Positions 55,055 to 62,972 of a stretch of 64,000 nt of DNA are shown piece by piece. Under the pieces are notes generated by a model that saw only the letters and a list, made by a program, of their open reading frames with translations, did no database searches and was not told the DNA's origin. The DNA comes from Lentisphaerota bacterium. GTDB lineage: Bacteria; Verrucomicrobiota; Lentisphaeria; Victivallales; Victivallaceae. Positions within the stretch are counted from its first letter, which is position 1. The number at the start of each line of letters is the position of its first letter. Location of the stretch: assembly GCA_015061745.1 (NCBI GenBank), contig SUWB01000011.1:1-64000 (forward strand), in the 5' to 3' direction. The translations under genes and the position numbers were made by a program.

Positions 55055-58018
55055 TCAACGGGTTCGCATCCAAACCAGGAAGGATTCGATTTTTTTTCGT
55101 TCTTTGTCAGTAAGACCGGGACAGATGATTTTTGAATTGTCTCCATTGAGACGTATCTTACCTGTTTTATCCGGCGTGTTAAAGAGAATGATACTCGGAT
55201 TGACCAATTGCTGATAGAAGGAACAGAAAAATTCCCGATCCGGGGCAGATGAAAAAATATTCCGCTGATATTGATGTTTTTCCGGAGATTTCATCAGAAG
55301 ATACTGCAGAGAATAGTGCAAATCTGTATGCGAAAAAAACTTTTTCCTGTTGATCTTACAGGGGATGTCGCCAAAAATCGCCAAAGGAACATATTGAGGT
55401 GTGAAAAATTGCATCTTATGTGCTTCCTGGGCCGAAATCGTACTCATTACCCTATGGTCTCCGGTAACAAAAAGCAAGCCTCCGTTGTTAAAAAATCCTG
55501 TCCGCTCAAGGTTTTTCATAAAATTTGAAAAATTGATATCAAAGGTCTTGACTGTTTCATCGTAAGAAACTTTTTTGCTCCGGGGATCAATATAAGGGCC
55601 GTGCATTGATATTGTCATTGCATAGGCAAAGAATTTTTCATCCCGGGAATCTTTGACAAATTTTATCAGCCTGTCAAAAAGTACATCATCGTGCACCGAA
55701 TTGAAGATATATCTGGGGTTGCCGTTGTAAAAAGGCTCTGTGTGATCGTAAGTATGATGGAATCCGGCTTCAGAAATGACTTTTCCCAGACTGTCGACAA
55801 GAGAGCTTGAGGAAAAGAAACTTGTTTTGTATCCTTCTTTTTTTAACTGGGCAGGCAGACACCGGCCGTAAAATTTTTTATTTCCGTAGTCCACATTATA
55901 AACGGGAACAACGATTTGAGTAAATCCGGTGAGCAGGGCAAATGTATTGGCAGTCGTATTGTGGGCAGAGGCCAGATAGCAGGGGGAATAATCGGCGTTT
56001 TTTTCTTTAATCAGACGGTCAAAGTTTTTCAGATTGTCAAATGGAAGCCCGGAGAAAAGTTTGCTTTGATAGGCTGATAGACTTTCCACCACGAGCAAGA
56101 TGACGTTGCGCTGCAGGTTTTTTCCTTGGGTTTTTGTGTATTGCAGCTTAAATGGAGTAACGCTTTTCAGGTAAGATTCTGAATAAGGAACATACAATGT
56201 CTGTGCATAGGCATAGGAAAACAAATTCGCAAAGTCTTGTTCAAAAATATGCCGGTCACGGGGAAGATGGCGGTACACAAATCCGCTGAGCAAGAGAATG
56301 GTGCAAGATACAAGGAATATTTTTTTATGCTGCTTTTTCATCGCTTTCAGAAGCAGCAGAAGAACTGTTGAAAAAATAACGGTCAAAAATTCCCAGATCG
56401 CAAAAGGAGTATGCAAAGCCTGGAAGCCAAAGGACGATGTTCCTTTCAGATCCTGCAGCCAGCGGATAGCTTCCCGGAGATTCAAGCGCGTATTAAACTG
56501 AAAGACTGTAAAGCAATCTGCAAAGTATAAACAGTAGAGAAGTGTCAGGAAAATTACCGCTGCCAGCAGCATATAAACACGCCGGACAAGGGCGTAAAGC
56601 ATAAAAATACCGATAATAATCATTCCAACGGCAATATCCGAATGCAGCAAAGCGTCATATCTTGCATCAGCAGGCCAGTTGTAAAGACATTGGCGCAAGG
56701 AAAGAAATGAAAACAGTAAAGCGCAAATCAATAAAATTGGAAAAATATAGGATTCTTTCCGGCCAAAATGGTATGCCGTTTTCAAAAGGAAACATATTTT
56801 TTTGTTGAAGAAAAACAGCGAAAGAGAAAAAGTTATATAAAGAAGGATTTTTACAAAGAAGAATGTTGAAAAGCAATCTGTATATCTAAATCGTTTCGGA
56901 ATCTTGAAGCTGATATGGTAATCAAGATCGGGATAGTTGTTCTGATGTGGTGAATTGAAACTGTTTCCGAAGTTAAAATGCAGACGGCAATAATTGCCGA
57001 TCAATTCCGCTCTCAGGTAATTACTCCCCTGGATGAATTTGTAAAGCTCCCTGCCTGTAAAGCGGGTATTGTTGATTTGGACTTCTTCAAGATCGTAAAA
57101 GGAGTGCCCGGGATTGTCTATATCAATGCGGAATCGTGATATCTGTTTGAAGGTGCTGACAGAAAAGTTTTTTTCATTTCCGGAAACAACAACACTTCCG
57201 TGTTCACTGAAAGGATAAGTGTAAAAAACCTTTATCGCATCAGGTGAGGCGGTACCGGCGAATTTGATTTTAAAATCATAACTGTGAAAACAAAAAATCA
57301 GCAACGGAATACTGAAACAGCAAAGAAATTTCACCCCTGTCTGCAAAATTGGAAAAATATAGGATTCTTTCCGGACGAAACAGTATGCCGTTTTCAAAAG
57401 GAAACATATTTTTTTGTTGAAGAAAAACAGCGAAAGAGAAAAAGTTATGTAAAGAAGGATTTTTACAAAGAAGAATGTTGAAAAGCAATCTGTATATCTA
57501 AATCGTTTCGGAATCTTGAAGCTGATATGGTAATCAAGATCGGGATAGTTGTTCTGATGTGGTGAATTGAAACTGTTTCCGAAGTTAAAATGCAGACGGC
57601 AATAATTGCCGATCAATTCCGCTCTCAGGTAATTACTCCCCTGGATGAATTTGTAAAGCTCCCTGCCTGTAAAGCGGGTATTGTTGATTTGGACTTCTTC
57701 AAGATCGTAAAAGGAGTGCCCGGGATTGTCTATATCAATGCGGAATCGTGATATCTGTTTGAAGGTGCTGACAGAAAAGTTTTTTTCATTTCCGGAAACA
57801 ACAACACTTCCGTGTTCACTGAAAGGATAAGTGTAAAAAAACTTTATCGCATCGGGTGAGGCGGTACCGGCGAATTTGATTTTAAAATCATAACTGTGAA
57901 AACAAAAAATCAGCAACGGAATGCTGAAACAGCAAAGAAACTTCACTCCTGTCAACAACTCTTTTCTGAATCTGACACAGAAAGCATACGCGCTGCAAAA
58001 TATTTTTTTGAAATTCAT
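55055..58018 (-). CDS. LtaS-like membrane sulfatase/phosphoglycerol transferase with duplicated N-terminal module
   Basis: The 987-aa protein contains two near-identical 204-aa modules (about 23-226 and 227-430), each with a TM helix (GVKFLCCFSIPLLIFCF), a soluble beta-rich domain (SVVVSGNEKNFSVSTFKQIS) and a second TM helix (FFVKILLYITFSLSLFFF). Further TM helices (about 431-600) lead to an extracytoplasmic sulfatase fold with VILLVVESLSAY (metal Glu) and SAHNTTANTFALLTG (Thr nucleophile candidate), later FVTGDHR. Family members transfer phosphoglycerol or phosphoethanolamine to envelope glycans. Because each module adds two TM helices, topology of the catalytic domain is preserved. Last gene of a (-) operon. 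Confidence 0.8.
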   Translation of the reverse strand: MNFKKIFCSAYAFCVRFRKELLTGVKFLCCFSIPLLIFCFHSYDFKIKFAGTASPDAIKFFYTYPFSEHGSVVVSGNEKNFSVSTFKQISRFRIDIDNPGHSFYDLEEVQINNTRFTGRELYKFIQGSNYLRAELIGNYCRLHFNFGNSFNSPHQNNYPDLDYHISFKIPKRFRYTDCFSTFFFVKILLYITFSLSLFFFNKKICFLLKTAYCFVRKESYIFPILQTGVKFLCCFSIPLLIFCFHSYDFKIKFAGTASPDAIKVFYTYPFSEHGSVVVSGNEKNFSVSTFKQISRFRIDIDNPGHSFYDLEEVQINNTRFTGRELYKFIQGSNYLRAELIGNYCRLHFNFGNSFNSPHQNNYPDLDYHISFKIPKRFRYTDCFSTFFFVKILLYITFSLSLFFFNKKICFLLKTAYHFGRKESYIFPILLICALLFSFLSLRQCLYNWPADARYDALLHSDIAVGMIIIGIFMLYALVRRVYMLLAAVIFLTLLYCLYFADCFTVFQFNTRLNLREAIRWLQDLKGTSSFGFQALHTPFAIWEFLTVIFSTVLLLLLKAMKKQHKKIFLVSCTILLLSGFVYRHLPRDRHIFEQDFANLFSYAYAQTLYVPYSESYLKSVTPFKLQYTKTQGKNLQRNVILLVVESLSAYQSKLFSGLPFDNLKNFDRLIKEKNADYSPCYLASAHNTTANTFALLTGFTQIVVPVYNVDYGNKKFYGRCLPAQLKKEGYKTSFFSSSSLVDSLGKVISEAGFHHTYDHTEPFYNGNPRYIFNSVHDDVLFDRLIKFVKDSRDEKFFAYAMTISMHGPYIDPRSKKVSYDETVKTFDINFSNFMKNLERTGFFNNGGLLFVTGDHRVMSTISAQEAHKMQFFTPQYVPLAIFGDIPCKINRKKFFSHTDLHYSLQYLLMKSPEKHQYQRNIFSSAPDREFFCSFYQQLVNPSIILFNTPDKTGKIRLNGDNSKIICPGLTDKERKKIESFLVWMRTR
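56729..57952 (-). repeat. 612-bp in-frame tandem duplication
   Basis: 57952-57341 and 57340-56729 are nearly identical over 612 bp (204 codons); only scattered substitutions are visible, e.g. KFFYTYP versus KVFYTYP and differences near the outer edges. Its high identity implies a recent event or an artefact of assembly. Confidence 0.92.
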
Positions 58019-58036
58019 TATAACGGCTGTTGAAAC

Positions 58037-58900
58037 TTACTTTTCTTTGTATACGCCGGCACTCCTCATTAAATCCAAGAGCTCATTGCGGCAGATTTTT
58101 AAGAGGGTATTTTCCCAGGCAATGCCTTCAGGTGTGAAACGCTCAGGATAGTGCCAGATATAGTCAGGACGGGGATAGAGATGTTTGACAAAAGTTGCAC
58201 CCTTGACATCGGTTGTGTCATCATCCTGATTGCAGGTCATAACGATGATTCTGAAAGGTTTTTCTCCCCGCAGCTGTTTGATAAGTTCGCAGACACGCTC
58301 AACATCTTTCACTTCCTGTACTGTGGGGTGGAAGAGATGATCCAAATTCGATTTATTCAGTACAAAAAGCACCGGACAGGGGAGGGAAACTGCTTCCCGG
58401 AAATTTTCGATCCGCAAAGCCAATCTTTTTTGCAGTTTTTCCAAACCGGCGGCATCTGAAGTGCAATCTCTGTCGTGAAAGTAGAAAACTTCAGGCAGAG
58501 TTCCGTTATGCCAGCTTTGAGACTCTTCGTCAAAAGTCCACTGTCCGTCAAAATAATCGGAAAAATCATTTTCCAGAAAATGTGCTGTCACTCTTGCCGG
58601 AGAGGGAGCCAAATCAAAAGGCATACCTTTTTCACCCATTTTTTTGCTTGGTTTGAGTAAACCTTTTGTCAGCAGTGTCCGGGGCATACAGTCCCAGCCC
58701 AGAGAAATTATCTTATATTTGTCTTTATATTTTTTGCGGAGTTTATAATTACTGCGGAGAATATCCCAGGTTTCAGAGGCCAGTTCGGGAGCCGCTTCAT
58801 ATTTTTTGAGGAATTCTTCACAAAGCTGTTTGAACTCCCGGTTTTGCACGACCCGGCTGAGAAAAAAGAGCAAGTTGTACTTCAATGATTTATATTTCAT
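58037..58900 (-). CDS. DUF1796-like putative papain-like cysteine peptidase
   Basis: The 287-aa protein has the DUF1796-type series IISLGWDCMPRTLLT (candidate Cys), KGMPFDLAPSP, FYFHDRDC, LFVLNKSNLDHL, and a C-terminal WENTLLKICRNEL. No signal peptide or TM. The family is only predicted to be papain-like; members occur near glycan-synthesis genes. Start 58900 is preceded by ACAGGTG; a longer frame overlaps the upstream gene. Between the phosphoesterase and the sulfatase in one operon, hinting at envelope modification. Confidence 0.65.
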   Translation of the reverse strand: MKYKSLKYNLLFFLSRVVQNREFKQLCEEFLKKYEAAPELASETWDILRSNYKLRKKYKDKYKIISLGWDCMPRTLLTKGLLKPSKKMGEKGMPFDLAPSPARVTAHFLENDFSDYFDGQWTFDEESQSWHNGTLPEVFYFHDRDCTSDAAGLEKLQKRLALRIENFREAVSLPCPVLFVLNKSNLDHLFHPTVQEVKDVERVCELIKQLRGEKPFRIIVMTCNQDDDTTDVKGATFVKHLYPRPDYIWHYPERFTPEGIAWENTLLKICRNELLDLMRSAGVYKEK

Positions 58901-58911
58901 AAAAACACCTG

Positions 58912-59823
58912 TCAATCAAGTTTGACGTGACGATCCAGAATGACCGGTGTACAGGGCCGGAAAGAGGGGGGATTATCAGTCATTTCACGACTGATACCCA
59001 GCAGAAAGTTTCCGTCAGCTCCGGCAATATCAATGGTCCCGTCAGTATCAAGGGTAATGGTGGCACTTAAGGGTTTTTCAAAGATGATCTGATTTCCGAG
59101 ACCTTCGACCTCTTTGTACCATTCCGCAGGGAAAAAGAAATGCGGATTGGAGATCCAGTCAAAGGAGGCTGAGTTGAGATCCAGATAGGCCACATTGTCA
59201 ATGACATTGAAGTTGTCTCTGTGATAGTGACCGTTGATGCAGAGCATTACCCGGCCGGGAAGCTTCTGGGAAGCCTTGATGATTTCGAGGATCTCATCAC
59301 GGTTCTGAATGCCGCCTTCGTACTCCAATGTCGCGTGACTGCACAAGATACAGGGATAAGGGGAACTCAAGACAGTTTCTTTGATCCAGGCTACTTCTTC
59401 GGGGGGAATCCAATCACGCCCTTGGGGATGGTCGAAGTAATTTCTTTCAGAGTAGTGGAAATAGATCCCGGGAAAGTCGGAAAAATAGTTTTCGTCGATG
59501 ATGACAAAGCGGAATCCGTTATGGTCAAAGTAGTAGTAGCCGCATTCAAGGCCGTAACCGGCCAGAGCCATTTCGTGGCTGTTGAGGTCAAATTCGTGAT
59601 TGCCGAAAACGTGGAACCCGGGGAGCTTGAATTCATTGTACTGTTTGATCAGTTCTTTTGCCACCGGAACGTGGTGGCAGAAGTCCCCCATATGAATAAG
59701 AAATTCAGAACCGTCTTTTACGGCACGCTCCTGAATAGCTGTCAAGCGTTGGGGGGCATCGGTTTTGAACCAGACCGGATGATGATGCAAATCGGAAAAA
59801 GCTGTAAATCTTATTTTACTCAT
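58912..59823 (-). CDS. calcineurin-like metallophosphoesterase
   Basis: The 303-aa protein has all motif blocks of the family: FSDLHHHP, HMGDFCHH, VFGNHEFD, ILCSHATLEYEGG and INGHYHRDN, giving the two-metal site. No signal peptide. The substrate is unknown. First gene of the (-) operon with the DUF1796-like and sulfatase genes. Confidence 0.88.
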   Translation of the reverse strand: MSKIRFTAFSDLHHHPVWFKTDAPQRLTAIQERAVKDGSEFLIHMGDFCHHVPVAKELIKQYNEFKLPGFHVFGNHEFDLNSHEMALAGYGLECGYYYFDHNGFRFVIIDENYFSDFPGIYFHYSERNYFDHPQGRDWIPPEEVAWIKETVLSSPYPCILCSHATLEYEGGIQNRDEILEIIKASQKLPGRVMLCINGHYHRDNFNVIDNVAYLDLNSASFDWISNPHFFFPAEWYKEVEGLGNQIIFEKPLSATITLDTDGTIDIAGADGNFLLGISREMTDNPPSFRPCTPVILDRHVKLD

Positions 59824-59862
59824 AATTTGTTGAATCCCTCATAATAAAAATTTATTTGCGTT

Positions 59863-59891
59863 AATATAGCACCCTTCAGGGGGAAATACAA
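59863..59891 (-). promoter_or_regulatory. promoter of the phosphoesterase-sulfatase operon
   Basis: Minus strand TTGTAT (59891-59886), 17-bp spacer, TATATT (59868-59863), 40 bp before the ATG. Confidence 0.65.
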
Positions 59892-59966
59892 GTATTTATA
59901 GTTGAAAGAGGAACTTAAAAGCAGGGAAAAAAAAGAATTTTTTGACACTGAATCCAAGTTGCGTAT

Positions 59967-59995
59967 TTGACTTTCAGCGGGAATAGTGTTATTTT
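59967..59995 (+). promoter_or_regulatory. promoter of the RecB/Cas4-like gene
   Basis: TTGACT (59967-59972), 17-bp spacer, TATTTT (59990-59995), about 50 bp before the ATG. Another TTGACA lies 25 bp upstream. Confidence 0.5.
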
Positions 59996-60045
59996 TTATG
60001 CAGTACGTTATGAATCAAGGATGTTTTACAAACAGGAAAAGAAAA

Positions 60046-60933
60046 ATGGATGATAAGAAGTTTTTTTCCGGCAGGAACGATGCTTTGGTTTTGAATCCAT
60101 TTTCCTGGTCTCTCAGGCGGCGGGAAATGTTTGAAAGATGCCCGAGGGAATATTTCTGCCACTACTACGGCGCAGTGGGCGGAGCCTTTCTGAAGATTGG
60201 TTCCTCGCAGGCTGAATTGCTCCATTTGCTCAGAAGTACGATCCCCTTGGCTGAATATGTGAAGCGTTTGCTTTACAGCACAATGCGTGAACTGTTTGTT
60301 ACAGGAGCCCTTGAGCCGGGAAATTTCAGAAATATGCTTGAAGAACGCTTTTTTAATGAATACCGGGATATGCTTCTCGGTAAGCCGGAACACGATCACA
60401 AGATACCTTTGATTTTAGAAATGACACAGAAAGGCTTTTCGCCCCAGAGTTTGAAAGAAAATGTGCTCGCTGTACTCAGAAAAGAAGCTGAACTGCTGGA
60501 AGAATATGCTCTGAAACAACTTCTGGAAGTGAGTGCTGAAAAACGTTTGGAACTTCCTTTCCCTTTGAAAATATGCTGGAGCGAACTTGATACTTATTGT
60601 ACAGTTATTGCCGCCTGGCTGGATGCCGGGCACTTTAATGCCCTTTGCACCGGGAACCCGTCAGAGGAAAATAGTGCTCTGTTGAATTTTTATGCTTTAA
60701 ATCAGCTCGGCTGCGATCCGGGAAAGGTAACGATCTGGTACCTTGAAAATGGCAGAGCGTATCAGGCTCCCCGGCTTTTGTCTTTCAGTGGTGCTTTCCG
60801 GCGCATACGCAGTGATGTGGACAAGATGCTGAGACTGGAATCCCGCAGCGGAGGTACTGATACAGCGTTCTTTCCTCAGAACTTCAATAATTGTACCCAC
60901 TGCCGTTTCCGGATATACTGTACTCAAGAATAG
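60046..60933 (+). CDS. RecB/Cas4-like PD-(D/E)XK-family protein, probably inactive nuclease
   Basis: The 295-aa protein opens with WSLRRREMFERCPREYFCHYYG, the N-terminal motif of RecB/AddB/Cas4-like nucleases, and ends CTHCRFRIYC (C283, C286, C292). With C32 these match the four-Cys iron-sulfur pattern of AddB and Cas4. The alpha helix with NFYALNQLG is present, but where DxK normally precedes it the sequence reads AGHFNALCTGNP, so the catalytic residues seem lost. ATG 60046 follows AGGAAAAG; longer starts are weaker. Followed 42 bp later by a heparinase gene, with no obvious functional link. Confidence 0.65.
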   Translation: MDDKKFFSGRNDALVLNPFSWSLRRREMFERCPREYFCHYYGAVGGAFLKIGSSQAELLHLLRSTIPLAEYVKRLLYSTMRELFVTGALEPGNFRNMLEERFFNEYRDMLLGKPEHDHKIPLILEMTQKGFSPQSLKENVLAVLRKEAELLEEYALKQLLEVSAEKRLELPFPLKICWSELDTYCTVIAAWLDAGHFNALCTGNPSEENSALLNFYALNQLGCDPGKVTIWYLENGRAYQAPRLLSFSGAFRRIRSDVDKMLRLESRSGGTDTAFFPQNFNNCTHCRFRIYCTQE

Positions 60934-60975
60934 TGAAAATAAAAAGTTGTCAGTTGAAAATTTAAGGACACATTT

Positions 60976-62964
60976 ATGAAAAATGTTAAATTTCCTGAAC
61001 AAAAAGAGCTCCTTGAGGAACTTTTTTTGCAGCTTGATCCGGAACTTATGGGCAGCGATTATCAGACGGCCGTAAAAAACGGAACGTCAGAAGATTTGAT
61101 CCGGGCAACGGCGGCATATTTCCGTTCCCGCCCGGAAAAAACATACTGCAGGACTATTGATTTAAGTATGTGCACGGTGGAAAACGCAGATCGGGCCGCC
61201 GGCGGAAATGTAACAGTTGTGAATATTCCGTGGCAATTTCCTGAAGGGAAAATTAATTGGCATTTCAATCCGACGTTGACAGGGGCTGCTGTCAATAACG
61301 AATGGCTCTGGCAGCTTAACAGAATGAATTTCTGGCGTGATCTTGTTTACGCTTACGCCAAAACAGGGGACGAAAAGTATGCAAGAACTTTCAATGATCA
61401 GTTTTTTTCCTGGGTAAGTACTGCCGGAACTGTGGGGGAACAATGGAATGTGCCCAATTGTGTGTGGCGGACCATTGAAGCCGGATTGCGGATGATGTAT
61501 TCCTGGCCCCTTGCCTTTGAAGTGTTCCGCAAAAGCCCTCATTTTACGGATGAAAATATCTGCCTGATGCTCAGTTCAATGTACCGGCACGCCCTGCATT
61601 TGCAAGCTCATCATAAAAGCCGTACCAATTGGCTTCTTATGGAAATGAGCGGACTTTTTACTGTTGGTGCACTTTTTCCTGAATTCCGCAGCAGCGTTTC
61701 TATGCGTGAGTATGCGGTCCGGCAATACAGCCGTGCTGTTATGGAACAGATATTGCCGGACGGCGTGTATGATGAACTTTCTCCCGATTATCATTCGGTT
61801 ATGCTGGGGTGTGCCTGGGCTTTTTATCAAATCGCCCGGGAAGAAAAGATAGAGGCAGAAGTGCCAACGGATTTTTTGCACAAACTGGAGTTATCCTTTG
61901 AAAGCATACTGGATATGGCAACTCCCGCTCTGGATTCTCCCCGGACCAACGACTGCTTTACCTGTTCTGTGATCTCCAAGATGAACAAGGGCATTGCATT
62001 TTTCCCCAGCCGGGAAGATTTCCGCTGGGGAGCTGCAGCACGCAAAGAAGGAAAAGCTCCTGCATCGGTTCCTTCCTGTTCCCGTTTTCTGCCCTGGGGC
62101 GGCTGGGCTGTTATGCGTTCTGACTGGAGCAGTGAGGCTCTTTATTGTGCTTTTGATGTGGGACCGCTGGGAATGGCTCATATTCACCAGGATAAACTCA
62201 ATATCAACATTTACAAAGGTTCTGAGGAACTTATTTATGATGACGGCGGGGGCGAATATGAACACTCCATTTACCGGGCGTACGGTGTGTCGGCGGCTGA
62301 CCACAACACGGTTCTGGTCGACGGACTGCTTCAGCGGCGGCAGCAGCCCCGGAAACAGGAAAAACCTGTTGACTGCAGCTGGGTGAGCAACGAAACAATG
62401 GATTATGCCAAAGGAATTTACGAAGATGAATTCGGACCTCTTGTTCTTTGTGAAAAAGATGCGCAAGTTCCCTTGAGCCGTCCTGCCCGCCATACCAGAG
62501 AGGTGCACTTTTTCAAACCGGATTTTTTCTGTGTGCTGGATACGTTGAGTTCTCTTGACGGAAATGTACACTCTTATGAATTGCGCTGGCAGCTTGATAC
62601 GTTGAAAATGGAACAGCCTTCTGAAATTCCCGGGGCCTGGCTTTCGGATTACGGACGCTCCTGGGATATTCTGATCGTTCCGCTTCTTGCAGCAGAAGAA
62701 CTGCAATCTTGTGTCCTCAGCGGCGTGGACACGCCTCCTATGGGGGGGTGGTTTGTGGGGCGTAACGACAAGAAACTTCACAAAAGTTCAACGCTGACGA
62801 TGAGTTTTTACGGAAAAAAAGAGTGCCGCTTTGCCACTTTGCTTATTCCGGTCAAAAGAAATGAAAAGCTGCCCCGGATAGAAAAGAGAGGGGAAAATCT
62901 TTTCAGCGTATGCCTTAACGGAAAAACATTCACTGTTGATCTTGCAAATTTACAGAAAGAGTAA
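60976..62964 (+). CDS. heparinase II/III-family protein
   Basis: The 662-aa protein has an alpha/alpha-toroid N-terminal domain (about 95-340: NPTLTGAAVNNEWLWQLNRM, WRTIEAGLRMMYSW, KSRTNWLLMEMSGLF, ELSPDYHSVML) and a C-terminal beta-sandwich (GPLGMAHIHQDKLNINIYKG, AADHNTVLVDG, HTREVHFFKPDFFCVLD). This matches heparinase II/III-like lyases, which cleave uronate-containing polysaccharides; Asn, Tyr and His candidates are present in the cited blocks. No clear signal peptide. AAGGA before ATG. Convergent with the next gene, 8 bp apart. Confidence 0.85.
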   Translation: MKNVKFPEQKELLEELFLQLDPELMGSDYQTAVKNGTSEDLIRATAAYFRSRPEKTYCRTIDLSMCTVENADRAAGGNVTVVNIPWQFPEGKINWHFNPTLTGAAVNNEWLWQLNRMNFWRDLVYAYAKTGDEKYARTFNDQFFSWVSTAGTVGEQWNVPNCVWRTIEAGLRMMYSWPLAFEVFRKSPHFTDENICLMLSSMYRHALHLQAHHKSRTNWLLMEMSGLFTVGALFPEFRSSVSMREYAVRQYSRAVMEQILPDGVYDELSPDYHSVMLGCAWAFYQIAREEKIEAEVPTDFLHKLELSFESILDMATPALDSPRTNDCFTCSVISKMNKGIAFFPSREDFRWGAAARKEGKAPASVPSCSRFLPWGGWAVMRSDWSSEALYCAFDVGPLGMAHIHQDKLNINIYKGSEELIYDDGGGEYEHSIYRAYGVSAADHNTVLVDGLLQRRQQPRKQEKPVDCSWVSNETMDYAKGIYEDEFGPLVLCEKDAQVPLSRPARHTREVHFFKPDFFCVLDTLSSLDGNVHSYELRWQLDTLKMEQPSEIPGAWLSDYGRSWDILIVPLLAAEELQSCVLSGVDTPPMGGWFVGRNDKKLHKSSTLTMSFYGKKECRFATLLIPVKRNEKLPRIEKRGENLFSVCLNGKTFTVDLANLQKE

Positions 62965-62972
62965 GGTCTCTT

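Noticed and set aside
54754-55146. 130-codon minus-strand frame between island and sulfatase
   Set aside because: No ribosome binding site, overlaps the sulfatase 3' end and has no domain-like pattern.
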